Assembly: GCA_028281235.1 (NCBI GenBank)
Contig: JANQKG010000042.1
Span: 1-64,000, forward strand
DNA: 64,000 nucleotides
Direction of reading: 5' to 3'
DNA from: Afifellaceae bacterium
GTDB lineage: Bacteria; Pseudomonadota; Alphaproteobacteria; Rhizobiales; Afifellaceae
The position numbers and the translations under genes are program-made. The notes beneath the pieces were generated by a model that saw nothing but the letters and a program-made list of their open reading frames with translations, was not told the DNA's origin and did no database searches. This document shows positions 53,457 to 64,000 of the stretch, one piece after another (the stretch's first letter is position 1; each line of letters begins with the position of its first letter).

Positions 53457-54212
53457 CTAACTGGCGACGCGGGCGAATGTCAGTACGTCGATTGCGGCCG
53501 CCCCGGCGCGCAGCAGCGCCCGGCTCGCGGCCTTTGCCGTGGCGCCTGAGGTGTAGACGTCGTCGACCACGAGAACGTTCCTCTGCGTGACATGGAACCG
53601 CAGGCGATCAGGCACGCGGAAGGCGCCGCGCACGTTATCGCGGCGCTGCGTCGCGCTTAGACCGACTTGTTGGCGTGTCTGTTTAATCCTTTGCAGAACA
53701 AGCGGATTTTGTGGAATTCCAGAGAGACCGGCGAGCTTCGCCGCCAAAAGCGCCGCCTGATTGAAGCGGCGGCTCCATAATCGCCATCGGTAGAGGGGCA
53801 CCGGCACGATCAGCGTGCAATCGGTCAGAAGCTCGTGGCCGGCGCGGTGCATTGCGCTCGCTATCAGATCGGCGACATGGTGGCGGTCGTAATATTTGAG
53901 GTGATGAACGAGCTGGCGCGCGGTGTCGCTATAGAGCGCCGCCGACCGTGCCCGGCGAAAGGGCGGCGGATCGGCAAGCGCTTCGGCGGAGACGATCCCC
54001 TCGCCCATCTCGTAGCTGAAGGGCGTGCCGTAGACCGGGCAGAGTGGTGGCGCGATGAAGCGGATCGCCGCCCAGCATCCCGCGCAAAGCCCATCGCGAT
54101 CGCCCACAGCGCTGCCGCACCCGGCGCAGGTGGGCGGGAGAACAAGATCAGCCGCAATGCGCGGCAAGCGCCGCAGGTCGGTAAACTGAGTAGCAAGTTT
54201 GAGCGCCGGCAT
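53457..54212 (-). CDS. comF: ComF-family phosphoribosyltransferase-like protein
   Basis: A 251-residue protein. A double zinc ribbon is near residues 25-55 (CAGCGSAVGDRDGLCAGCWA). A type I phosphoribosyltransferase fold follows, with the PRPP loop VLVVDDVYTSGATA. ComF assists DNA uptake in competent bacteria, but in alphaproteobacteria its role is not settled. The start is uncertain: ATG 54212 avoids overlap with the divergent methyltransferase, but an ATG at 54257 or TTG/ATG at 54278 is possible. comEC also occurs in this window. Confidence 0.9.
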   Translation of the reverse strand: MPALKLATQFTDLRRLPRIAADLVLPPTCAGCGSAVGDRDGLCAGCWAAIRFIAPPLCPVYGTPFSYEMGEGIVSAEALADPPPFRRARSAALYSDTARQLVHHLKYYDRHHVADLIASAMHRAGHELLTDCTLIVPVPLYRWRLWSRRFNQAALLAAKLAGLSGIPQNPLVLQRIKQTRQQVGLSATQRRDNVRGAFRVPDRLRFHVTQRNVLVVDDVYTSGATAKAASRALLRAGAAAIDVLTFARVAS

Positions 54213-54255
54213 GCCGCCATGGTATCGCGGCTGAGAAGCACGGTCATCCCGGACC

Positions 54256-55137
54256 ATGGTCACCAACGTCACCGACAAGGCGCTTATGCGCCGCCGCCTT
54301 GCCCGAGCCGCTCGGCTTGGCGATCAGCGCCCGGATTTTTTGATGGCGCGCGCGGTGGACGATCTAGCGGAGAGGATCGGTGCGACGGAACGGCGCTTCG
54401 CGACCGCCGTCGCGCATGGCGGGCAGAGCGCGGCCTTTGCGCAGGCGCTCCTCGCCTCAAGCAAGGTCGGCGCGGTCCATCGGCTGGAGGCGAGCCATGC
54501 CGTGCTCGGCGGCGCCGACATGTCCGGCGCGGTCGCCGACGAGGAGGCGCTGCCGCTCCGCGCCGCCTCGCTCGATCTTTTTGCTTCAGCGCTGGCGCTG
54601 CACTGGGCCAACGACCTGCCCGGCGCGCTCATTCAGATCCGCCAGGCGCTGAAGCCTGACGGCCTGTTTCTTGCCGCAATGATCGGCGGCGAGACCCTGG
54701 CTGAGCTGCGCGAGGCTTTGGTGGCGGCGGAGACGGAGCTTCGCGGTGGTGCGTCGCCGCGTGTCATGCCCACGGCCGACACGCGCGATCTCGGTGCGCT
54801 CCTGCAGCGGGCGGGCTTCGCGCTGCCGGTCGCCGACCGCGATCTGGTGATTGTGCGCTACGGTTCCGCCTTCGACCTGTTGCGCGACCTCAGGGCGATG
54901 GGCGCCACGAGCGCTCTTTCGGAGCGCAACCGGCAACCGCCCAGCCGCCGGCTCTTTCTGCGCGCAGCGGAAATCTATGCAGAGCGGTTCAGCGATGCCG
55001 ACGGGCGCATCCGCGCCAGCTTTGAGATCGTCTTCCTGTCTGGATGGGCGCCGCATGAAAGCCAGCAACAGCCGGCGCGGCGCGGCTCCGGCCAGGTGAG
55101 CCTGGCCGCTATCTTGGGGAAGGACGAACGGACATAG
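54256..55137 (+). CDS. SAM-dependent methyltransferase, BioC/NDUFAF5-like
   Basis: A 293-residue methyltransferase-fold protein: an N-terminal helix (RRRLARAARLGDQRPDFLMARAV), a post-I region ending in ALPLRAASLDLFASALALHW, then WANDLPGALIQIRQALKPDG and LFLAAMIGGETLAELREAL. The DLP.ALI.IRR.LKPDG.F.AA..GG.TL.ELR pattern is that of the mitochondrial complex I assembly factor NDUFAF5 and its bacterial relatives. The usual glycine-rich SAM loop is weak (AVAHGGQS). Its bacterial role is not known. Divergent from comF. Confidence 0.82.
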   Translation: MVTNVTDKALMRRRLARAARLGDQRPDFLMARAVDDLAERIGATERRFATAVAHGGQSAAFAQALLASSKVGAVHRLEASHAVLGGADMSGAVADEEALPLRAASLDLFASALALHWANDLPGALIQIRQALKPDGLFLAAMIGGETLAELREALVAAETELRGGASPRVMPTADTRDLGALLQRAGFALPVADRDLVIVRYGSAFDLLRDLRAMGATSALSERNRQPPSRRLFLRAAEIYAERFSDADGRIRASFEIVFLSGWAPHESQQQPARRGSGQVSLAAILGKDERT

Positions 55138-55184
55138 CAATGCGGCCCGCTGCGGGCCCGGCAGCAATGTCGGCGGACGCCGAT

Positions 55185-55358
55185 TCAGAGATAGTTAATG
55201 ATAATCAGAAGCTTGTCGTAGAGCGTCGACAGCGAGCCGCCGGTGGCTGAAATCCCGATGATCGCAACGGCGATGATGCCAGAGACAAGCCCGTACTCGA
55301 TCGCCGTCGCGGCGCTCTCGTCGGACCAAATCCCCCTCAGGCTCAAACGATGGATCAC
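55185..55358 (-). CDS. Flp/Fap-type pilin subunit (short gene)
   Basis: A 57-residue protein starting at GTG 55358 behind GGAGGGG. The leader MIHRLSLRGIWSDESA is followed by ATAIEYGLVSGIIAVAIIG, the hydrophobic Flp pilin core, with E and Y at positions +5 and +6. The residue before the predicted prepilin peptidase cut is alanine instead of the usual glycine. Flp pilins are assembled into Tad pili. No tad assembly gene is adjacent, so this is an orphan. It is 10 bp after the mutT stop on the same strand. Confidence 0.85.
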   Translation of the reverse strand: MIHRLSLRGIWSDESAATAIEYGLVSGIIAVAIIGISATGGSLSTLYDKLLIIINYL

Positions 55359-55368
55359 AACCCCTCCG

Positions 55369-55770
55369 TCAAAGCAGATCGGTCAGGTGACTGATCAACG
55401 GCTCGTCCGCAGCGGGCATCGGAAACTGGCGCAACCGATTCGCCCTAACCCATTTGATTTGCTGGGCCTCTTGCGGCTGAGGCCATCCTTCCCACCGTCT
55501 GCAAATAAAGAGTGGCAACAAAATATGAAATTCTCCGTAATTATGACTGGCAAAGGTCAAAGGTGCCAGACACGCTTCGGTAACCTTCACGGAAAGCTCC
55601 TCTCGGAGCTCGCGAATAACCGCCTCCTCGGGTGTTTCATGCGGCTCCACCTTGCCGCCGGGAAACTCCCAAAGGCCGGCCATGGACTTGCCCTCAGGCC
55701 GCTGGGCAATGAGCACGCGCTTGTCCGGATCGACGAGCGCACAGGCGGCGACGAGCAGAAGGCGAGACAT
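55369..55770 (-). CDS. mutT: 8-oxo-dGTP diphosphatase, MutT-type Nudix hydrolase
   Basis: A 133-residue Nudix hydrolase that removes oxidised guanine nucleotides. The Nudix box reads GGKVEPHETPEEAVIRELRE followed by ELSV: the metal-binding REXXEE part is intact while the glycine in the closing EXGU position is serine. MutT-like traits are the N-terminal VAACALVDPDKRVLIAQRP and WEFPGGK. ATG 55770 is 11 bp after the argJ stop, and argJ-mutT is a common pairing in rhizobia. The frame is open further upstream inside argJ. Confidence 0.9.
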   Translation of the reverse strand: MSRLLLVAACALVDPDKRVLIAQRPEGKSMAGLWEFPGGKVEPHETPEEAVIRELREELSVKVTEACLAPLTFASHNYGEFHILLPLFICRRWEGWPQPQEAQQIKWVRANRLRQFPMPAADEPLISHLTDLL

Positions 55771-55781
55771 CGGGAATCGGT

Positions 55782-57023
55782 TCAGCTGCGATAGTCGGCG
55801 TTGATGGCGACGTAATCGGCTGTGAGATCGCACGTCCAGATCGTCGCCTGGCCTGGCCCCAGCCCGATATCCACGCGCAGCGTCAGCTCAGCGTTCTGCA
55901 TATAGGCTGAGACCGCATCCTCCGAATAATCAGGGTCTCGCATGCCCTCCAGTGCCACGCGGTGCGGGCCGAACCAGATGGCCAGACGATCGCGATCCGC
56001 TGGCTCGCCCGCCTTGCCAACGGCCATTACCACGCGGCCCCAATTGGCATCGGCGCCGGCGAACGCCGTCTTGACGAGCGGCGAGTTGGCGATGGAGAGC
56101 GCGACACGTCTGGCTGAGGCGTCGGTCTCCGCGCCCGTCACTTGCACCTCGACGAACTTGGAGACGCCTTCGCCATCGCACACGATCTGGTGGGCGAGAT
56201 CACGGCAGATTTCGCTCAGGGCTCCGCGAAAGGCCGTGAGCGCGTCGGCATCGGCGTCAAGCGCCGGGGCACCTCTCTCCGCAGCCGTTCCGTTGGCGAA
56301 GGCCAGCACCGTGTCGGAGGTGGAGGTATCGCTGTCGACGGTGATGGCGTTGAAGCTCTCCGCTACGGCGTCCGACAAGGCCGATTGCAGCGCCGGTTGG
56401 CTGATGGCTGCGTCGGTGAAGATAAAAGCCAGCATGGTCGCCATGTCCGGGGCGATCATGCCGGAACCTTTGGCAATACCATTGATCACCCATTCGCCGC
56501 TCTTTGTGGCGACGCGCCGTGTCGCCACTTTGGGATAGGTGTCGGTCGTCATGATAGCGCGCGCGGCATCCACGAAACGGCCGGGCTCAGCCTTCGTCGC
56601 AAGCTGAGCGAGATGTGCGGCAAAGGGTGCGGGGTCGAGCGGCTCGCCGATGACGCCGGTCGAAGCCAGGAAGACCTCGTCCTCGCTGCAGCCGACGGCC
56701 GCCATTGTTGCTGCGACCGTCGCCTCCACGGCCTGGCGGCCCTTCATTCCGGTGAAGGCATTGGCGTTGCCGGAATTCACCACAAGCGCCCTCGCCTTGC
56801 CGCCGGCCAGCTTTTCACGGTCCCAGTCGACCGGCGCAGAGGCGCAGCCCGATTGCGTGAAGGTGCCGGCGACCGTCGCCGCGTCATCGAACACGACGAG
56901 CAACAGGTCGGTGCGTCCGCGATAGCGGATACCGGCTTCCGCCGTCGCCAGGCGGACGCCGGCAAGCGCCGGCAGATCCGGGAAAGCGGACGGGGCGAAG
57001 GGTGAGACCTTACCCAAAGTCAC
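55782..57023 (-). CDS. argJ: Bifunctional glutamate N-acetyltransferase/ornithine acetyltransferase
   Basis: A 413-residue enzyme of cyclic arginine biosynthesis that moves acetyl from N-acetylornithine to glutamate. The autoprocessing site, where the chain self-cleaves before a threonine nucleophile, is [27 protein letters not shown] and the C-terminal NADYRS end are also typical. Whether it also uses acetyl-CoA cannot be told. It begins 6 bp after the parvulin stop and is followed by mutT, so parvulin-argJ-mutT is probably one operon. Confidence 0.97.
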   Translation of the reverse strand: MTLGKVSPFAPSAFPDLPALAGVRLATAEAGIRYRGRTDLLLVVFDDAATVAGTFTQSGCASAPVDWDREKLAGGKARALVVNSGNANAFTGMKGRQAVEATVAATMAAVGCSEDEVFLASTGVIGEPLDPAPFAAHLAQLATKAEPGRFVDAARAIMTTDTYPKVATRRVATKSGEWVINGIAKGSGMIAPDMATMLAFIFTDAAISQPALQSALSDAVAESFNAITVDSDTSTSDTVLAFANGTAAERGAPALDADADALTAFRGALSEICRDLAHQIVCDGEGVSKFVEVQVTGAETDASARRVALSIANSPLVKTAFAGADANWGRVVMAVGKAGEPADRDRLAIWFGPHRVALEGMRDPDYSEDAVSAYMQNAELTLRVDIGLGPGQATIWTCDLTADYVAINADYRS

Positions 57024-57029
57024 GTGGCG

Positions 57030-57968
57030 TCATTGAGCGTTATCGGTCGACGCGGGCTCTTCAGCGGCCGGCTCCTCCTCGCCGCCTGCGCTTGCTTCGG
57101 CCTCCGGGGCTGCGATCATCTCCACCGTGTATTCGTCGCGAAGCCCGGCGATGAGCATCTCAAACTTCTGCCGATTCAAGTAACTGCGCAGCTCAGCCTC
57201 GATCTGCATCAGGGGCGGCGGTTCCGTCACGCCCTGTTCCTCCACCTTGATGACATGCCAGCCATACTGAGTCTCGACCGGCTCCTCCACCGTCTCTCCC
57301 GGCTGCAATGCGAACGCTGCATCCTCAAACGGCTTCACCATCTGTCCGCGGGGGAAGAAGCCCAAATCGCCGCCGCGTTGGCCGGATGGGTCTATTGACT
57401 GCTTCGCGAGTTCCTCAAACGCCGCCCCGCCGTTCAGCTCTTCGATGATCTTCTCGGCCGCTTCCTTCGTCTCGACCAGAATGTGGCGCGCGCGGATTGT
57501 GGGCTTCGGCTCGTGTGTCTCAACCACTAGCGACTGATAGCCGGCCTGCACCTCCTCGTCGGTCAGCGCGCCGAGGAGGTTCTCTTGAATGAAGAGGTTG
57601 CGCAGCGCCTGCAACTTCAAGAACTCCAGGCGCTGTTCAAACGCCTCGGTCTGATCCAAGCCGGCGTCCCGCGCAGCTTGGGCCATGAGTTCCAGATTGA
57701 TGTAGGCGTCGATGGTGACGCTCCGCTGCTGGTCAGGCGCAACCTGGGACAACTCGGCGGCGAAGGCTTCTCTGGCGAGTTCGATATCTCCCTCGGTGAC
57801 CTCTTTATCGCCGACACGGGCGACCACGGCCTTCGGGTCGCGCATCGGGGCCGGTGCTTCAGCGGCGGGCGCCTCGGAAGCGTCTTGTGCGGTCGCGAAG
57901 GGTGCGCCAACGGTCAGCAGTAGAAAGACGGCCGAAGCGGCCGCGCCGATCCTTGACATAAAGGTCAT
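57030..57968 (-). CDS. Exported parvulin-type peptidyl-prolyl isomerase
   Basis: A 312-residue periplasmic chaperone. The signal peptide has [18 protein letters not shown] and cleavage near ATA-QD. A SurA-like N-terminal region (about 45-130) is followed by a parvulin domain (about 155-250): [37 protein letters not shown], then [12 protein letters not shown]. The tail is acidic and low-complexity ([18 protein letters not shown]). It should aid outer-membrane or secreted protein folding. ATG 57968 follows AAGGAG; the frame is open 71 codons upstream into the secA promoter region. Divergent from secA. Confidence 0.92.
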   Translation of the reverse strand: MTFMSRIGAAASAVFLLLTVGAPFATAQDASEAPAAEAPAPMRDPKAVVARVGDKEVTEGDIELAREAFAAELSQVAPDQQRSVTIDAYINLELMAQAARDAGLDQTEAFEQRLEFLKLQALRNLFIQENLLGALTDEEVQAGYQSLVVETHEPKPTIRARHILVETKEAAEKIIEELNGGAAFEELAKQSIDPSGQRGGDLGFFPRGQMVKPFEDAAFALQPGETVEEPVETQYGWHVIKVEEQGVTEPPPLMQIEAELRSYLNRQKFEMLIAGLRDEYTVEMIAAPEAEASAGGEEEPAAEEPASTDNAQ

Positions 57969-58183
57969 GGGAACTCCTTGATGGGGCGCGGCACAGTGGG
58001 GATTCGGGCCCAAGCGCCAGCGTTGACAGAGCTTTGGCCCGTTCTTATCTGTCGCAGGTCCCGCAGTCCACTGCCGGGAGCCGATCTCGTACGGTCGTCG
58101 CCACCCCATTGAAGTGCCGCGCCGCGCGAAGCCGTAACCCAAGAGCGGTTCCGACATCGTCCCGGCGACCAGGAAGGACAATC

Positions 58184-60901
<2,718 letters not shown>

Positions 60902-60951
60902 GAGAGATTGATCGGCTCAGCAGCAGCCCAAGCCGAGCGCGGGTGTTTTGT

Positions 60952-61048
60952 CGTCATGCCCGGACTTGATCCGGGCATCCACAACTGAGCGGCGACTGAA
61001 GCCGACGATTGCGGGATGGATTGCCGGGTCAAGCCCGGCAATGACGAC
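60952..61048. repeat. Family B composite palindrome, copy 3
   Basis: Hairpins ATGCCCGGA/TCCGGGCAT (60956-60978) and ATTGCCGGG/CCCGGCAAT (61020-61042), the same orientation as the 12.5-kb copy. It lies between the convergent ends of secA and the second L,D-transpeptidase, a position suited to bidirectional transcription termination. Confidence 0.85.
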
Positions 61049-61069
61049 AGTCAGAAGCGCAGACGGCGT

Positions 61070-62506
61070 CTACTGCCCCTGCTTCATGAGCCGCAGGACG
61101 AAGCCGGTCAGCCCCCCCTCCTCCGTCTCCGCCTCCGCATAGGCATTGGCGACGCTTGGGTCGAGCGGAGCGCTTTCCACGAACATCCGCTCCTCAAGGG
61201 TTGCTGCACCGTCTTCAGCAAGCAGCTTGTCCTTCTTCTTCGGCTCAGGCACTGGCGGCTGCTCGGCCGCCGGAGCTGGCGCCGGAGTTGCGACCTCCTG
61301 CGTGCGAAGCTCCGGCACGGGCAGGAAGTCGGAATTGGCGGGTGCCGCGGGCTCTGCTGCCGGTGCCGCTGCGGGCGCGGCGGCAACGACCGGCGCAGCC
61401 GGACGCGGGGTCGGAACGGGCGGTGCCGGATCGGGCGCGGGCTGCGGCGCGGCTGCGGCAACAATCGGCACGGTCGATTGGGCCGGGGCGGTGGAAAGAA
61501 GCGTCGACGTCGCGGCTGGCTCAGTCGGCAGCGCGGCCGTGGAAATGGCAATCGGCGACGCGCGCTGCGCCGTCGACGGTTCAGCCATGGCCAGCGTGAT
61601 GGCCTGCGACCCGTTGGTGTTTTCCTTGCGGTCCAGCCGCTCGGCGAGCTGCATCAGCTTGATGTTGTCGCGCGCCTGCTTCTCGGCGACGGAGACGCGG
61701 ATGCGCTCCGGCATCGACATGTCGGGGCACTGGCCTGACGGATTGAAGCTCTGCCCATTGGCCGCAACCGCATTGAAGACGTAGCGGTTCTCGCAGACAT
61801 CCACCTTGGGCGGCTGGCCGACGATGTCGAAATGATCGTAGCCTTCCTTCAACATCATCCAGAACGGCATGTTGGGGTCGTTGCGATGACGGGCCATGTT
61901 TCGCGGCGTCATGCGGAACGGATAAGCGTGCACCTGGAAGTCACGCTGCCCACCCTGAAAGGCCAGGCGGCCAAGCGTGTAAATCTCCTGGATGTGCTCG
62001 TCGGTCATGGAATAGCAGCCGCGCGAGGAACACGCGCCGTGCACCATCAACTCCGAGCCGGTGCGCCCAAGCGACTGGTCGAAAGCGTTCGGGTATCCCA
62101 TGTTGAACGAAAGGTGGTATTTAGAGTTCGGGTTCATTTGCGCTGGGCGGATCGTATAGAAGCCCTCCGGCGCCTGGCGGTCGCCTTCCTTCTTCTTCGG
62201 GCCCAGCACGCCCGACCACGCGCAGATCTCATAATCCTTGAGAAAGGCGTAGCGGCCGGTGGCTTTCTGTAGCTTCCAGACCTCTAAGGTCGCTTCTTCC
62301 TTGAAGATGCGGACCATGATGGGCGAACGCTGGTCCATGCCCTTGCGCTCAAGAAGCGCCCGCGTGCCTGAGTCGAGCGGCCGCATATGCTTGGGCAGCG
62401 TGCCCTGATATTCGGAGCAGGCGGCGAGCACCAGCAGAGCCGACGCCGAAGCCGTCAACAATCCCGCCCGAAGCACTTTCGAAAACCGCGCCATCACTCG
62501 GTCCAT
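61070..62506 (-). CDS. Lipoprotein L,D-transpeptidase-like protein with long Pro/Ala-rich tail
   Basis: A 478-residue protein. The lipobox is LAAC with Cys30 after a hydrophobic segment (LLTASASALLVL), so it is likely an anchored periplasmic lipoprotein. The YkuD-type region is about residues 60-235 with the active site MVHGACSSRGCYSM (histidine and cysteine) and IFKEEATLEVW at the start. Residues about 320-430 are Ala/Pro-rich (PAPDPAPPVPTPRP and similar), probably spanning peptidoglycan, and the end is acidic. Such murein L,D-transpeptidase-family proteins are known in rhizobia. A second family member is encoded at 50 kb. Confidence 0.88.
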   Translation of the reverse strand: MDRVMARFSKVLRAGLLTASASALLVLAACSEYQGTLPKHMRPLDSGTRALLERKGMDQRSPIMVRIFKEEATLEVWKLQKATGRYAFLKDYEICAWSGVLGPKKKEGDRQAPEGFYTIRPAQMNPNSKYHLSFNMGYPNAFDQSLGRTGSELMVHGACSSRGCYSMTDEHIQEIYTLGRLAFQGGQRDFQVHAYPFRMTPRNMARHRNDPNMPFWMMLKEGYDHFDIVGQPPKVDVCENRYVFNAVAANGQSFNPSGQCPDMSMPERIRVSVAEKQARDNIKLMQLAERLDRKENTNGSQAITLAMAEPSTAQRASPIAISTAALPTEPAATSTLLSTAPAQSTVPIVAAAAPQPAPDPAPPVPTPRPAAPVVAAAPAAAPAAEPAAPANSDFLPVPELRTQEVATPAPAPAAEQPPVPEPKKKDKLLAEDGAATLEERMFVESAPLDPSVANAYAEAETEEGGLTGFVLRLMKQGQ

Positions 62507-62636
62507 TACGCCAGGCTCCGTTCGCCCGGGCCGACGCTCAACGCCCCGGATTCTGCGAGCCCGGTGGGTACTGAAGCGTTAGCATGATCGTCGCGCCCCA
62601 TGCACCCCCCGCAATCTGAGGTCTCAGCCGGCGAAA

Positions 62637-63596
62637 TCATTGAATGGACCGCCCGAGCGCCAGGAATTTCTCGCGGCGCTGGCTGAGGATATCGCCCCGA
62701 TTGAGGCCTGCAAGGTCCTTCAGCGCTCCGGCGATCACTTCCCCTGCCCGGTCGATCACCTTCTCGGGATCGCGATGTGCGCCGCCGAGCGGCTCTTCCA
62801 CGATTCCGTCGATAATCCGCAGATTCATGAGATCGGCCGCGGTGATCTTCATGGCTGTCGCGGCGTCCTGCGCGCGGCTGGAATCGTGCCACAAGATGGA
62901 AGCCGCGCCCTCAGGAGAAATGACCGTATAGATAGCGTGCTCCAGCATATAAACGCGGTTGGCCGTGGCGAGCGCTATGGCGCCGCCGGAGCCGCCTTCG
63001 CCAATAATTACGGCAACATTGGGGGTGCCGAGCCGCAGGCCGGCCTCGGTGGAGCGGGCAATCGCCTCCGCCTGGCCCCGCGCCTCCGCGTCGATGCCGG
63101 GATAGGCGCCGGCGGTGTCGACGAGCGAGATCACAGGCATGGCGAAGCGGTCGGCCAGTTCCATGACCCGCGTCGCCTTGCGGTAGCCCTCAGGCCGCGA
63201 CATGCCGAAATTGTGCTTTAGCCGGCTTTGCGTGTCCTCGCCTTTCTCCTGCGCAAGGACAGCCACCGGTTCACCCTGGAAGCGTCCGAGGCCGGCGACG
63301 ACGGCCTTGTCGTCGGCGAACTTGCGGTCGCCGGCCAAAGCTTCGAAGTCGGTCACCAGCCGGCTGATATAGTGCTTGGCGTGCGGACGGTCCGGGTGGC
63401 GCGCCACCTGCGTCTTCTGCCAGGGGGTGAGCTTGGCGTAGATGCCGGCCAGGGCGTCGCGCGCCTTGCCCTCCAAGGCCGCGATTTCGTCGGCGACGGA
63501 GACGTTTTCCGCGTCGTTCCCCTCCAGGAGCCTCAGCTCCTTGATCTGGCCCTCCAGATCGGCGACAGGCTTTTCGAAGTCGAGAAACGTAAGCAT
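62637..63596 (-). CDS. accA: Acetyl-CoA carboxylase carboxyltransferase subunit alpha
   Basis: A 319-residue subunit that, with AccD, transfers carboxyl from carboxybiotin to acetyl-CoA, the first step of fatty acid synthesis. LDFEKPVADLEGQI at the start, RHPDRPHAKHYI, SLVDTAGAYPGIDAEARGQA, IIGEGGSGGAIALATAN and ISPEGAASILWHD are diagnostic. ATG 63596 chosen on family length; the frame is open 27 codons further. It follows xerD on the same strand, an order common in rhizobia. Confidence 0.97.
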   Translation of the reverse strand: MLTFLDFEKPVADLEGQIKELRLLEGNDAENVSVADEIAALEGKARDALAGIYAKLTPWQKTQVARHPDRPHAKHYISRLVTDFEALAGDRKFADDKAVVAGLGRFQGEPVAVLAQEKGEDTQSRLKHNFGMSRPEGYRKATRVMELADRFAMPVISLVDTAGAYPGIDAEARGQAEAIARSTEAGLRLGTPNVAVIIGEGGSGGAIALATANRVYMLEHAIYTVISPEGAASILWHDSSRAQDAATAMKITAADLMNLRIIDGIVEEPLGGAHRDPEKVIDRAGEVIAGALKDLAGLNRGDILSQRREKFLALGRSIQ

Positions 63597-63689
63597 GTGG
63601 CTCCGGGGGCCGTGCCGAATCCGGCCGTTCCGCTTGCAATTGTGGCGGAAACTGGCGAGCGCCCAATGCCGAGTCAAGGCTCGCGCGGG

Positions 63690-64000
63690 CTATTGAGACA
63701 CTTCGACGTCGGCGAGCGGATGGTGTTCGTTGACGAGCTGTTTCAGCCGCTCGTCGAGCACATGGGTGTAAATCTGCGTCGTAGAGATGTCGGCGTGGCC
63801 AAGCAGGGTCTGCACGGCCCTGAGGTCGGCGCCGCCGGAAAGAAGATGCGTTGCGAAAGCATGCCGCAGCACGTGCGGCGAGAGCTTGGCGGCCTCAAGG
63901 CCAGCACTGGCGGCCAGGCGCTTCAAATCACGAGCGAAGGCCTGCCGCGTGAGATGCCCCTCGGCGCTGTCGGCGGGGAACAGCCACTTGCCGGCAATCT
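63690..64000 (-). CDS. xerD: Tyrosine recombinase XerD, C-terminal part (continues past the window edge)
   Basis: About 103 C-terminal residues of a site-specific tyrosine recombinase; the 5' part is beyond base 64000. The catalytic segment [20 protein letters not shown] supplies His and Arg, [16 protein letters not shown] supplies the second His and the nucleophilic Tyr. With XerC it resolves chromosome dimers at dif during division. XerD rather than XerC is preferred from the [15 protein letters not shown] pattern and the accA neighbour. Confidence 0.9.
   Translation of the reverse strand, partial: IAGKWLFPADSAEGHLTRQAFARDLKRLAASAGLEAAKLSPHVLRHAFATHLLSGGADLRAVQTLLGHADISTTQIYTHVLDERLKQLVNEHHPLADVEVSQ

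Noticed and set aside
53835-54659. A 274-codon plus-strand frame over comF and the methyltransferase
   Set aside because: It overlaps two recognised proteins in other frames and is Arg/Gly/Ala-rich.

Overview
The window is GC-rich bacterial chromosome from an alphaproteobacterium, most likely of the order Hyphomicrobiales (Rhizobiales). The grounds are the gene neighbourhoods (eno-kdsA-pyrG-secG-tpiA, trpGDC-moaC-moeA-lexA-comEC, argJ-mutT beside a parvulin and secA), a direct-repeat LexA box of the GAAC-N7-GAAC type, an agl-type alpha-glucoside ABC transporter, and several families of extragenic palindromes typical of rhizobia. No rRNA, tRNA, CRISPR array, insertion sequence or prophage was recognised. 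Genus and species cannot be read from the sequence.

Layout. 1-6.3 kb: a small membrane protein gene split by an in-frame TAG, an orphan TadG-like von Willebrand A protein, and a divergent copper module (copA, csoR) with its operator between the genes. 6.8-11.6 kb: aglEFG-K, a sugar importer without its usual glucosidase or regulator. 11.7-18.8 kb, minus strand: an O-methyltransferase, then eno, kdsA, a VOC protein, pyrG, secG and tpiA. 18.9-22.3 kb, plus strand: a PpiD-like chaperone overlapping trpE. 22.3-30.3 kb: an accessory block between trpE and trpG with a Phd/PIN toxin-antitoxin pair, a ketopantoate-reductase-like protein, a membrane adenylate cyclase, an exported caspase-like protein with five 121-residue repeats, a small three-helix membrane protein resembling Pycsar TM effectors, a GST and an SRPBCC protein. 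30.5-34.6 kb: trpGDC-moaC-moeA. 34.7-40.6 kb: two small proteins, an NDH-2 fused to a membrane domain, lexA and comEC. 40.8-44.0 kb: glnS, decayed remains of a molybdenum hydroxylase operon and a DUF1761 protein. 44.2-49.9 kb: gltX, an M3 oligopeptidase, a LysE-type exporter and an MltB-type transglycosylase. 50.0-53.4 kb: an L,D-transpeptidase, msrA, DUF1178, a nitrilase and grxC. 53.4-58.0 kb: comF, a methyltransferase, a short Flp pilin gene, mutT, argJ and a parvulin. 58.2-64 kb: secA, a second L,D-transpeptidase, accA and the 3' part of xerD.

How it fits together. Most of the window is housekeeping: glycolysis, KDO and CTP synthesis, tryptophan, arginine, molybdenum cofactor, SOS control, protein export (SecA, SecG, PpiD and parvulin chaperones) and peptidoglycan remodelling. 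The accessory content is concentrated between trpE and trpG and between comEC and gltX. The most interesting locus is the caspase-repeat protein and the Pycsar-effector-like protein, 13 bp apart and divergent from a nucleotide cyclase: it looks like a stress or defence cassette, but that is inference. A second unusual feature is a palindromic repeat family with six copies here, five of which carry the stop codon of the neighbouring minus-strand gene.
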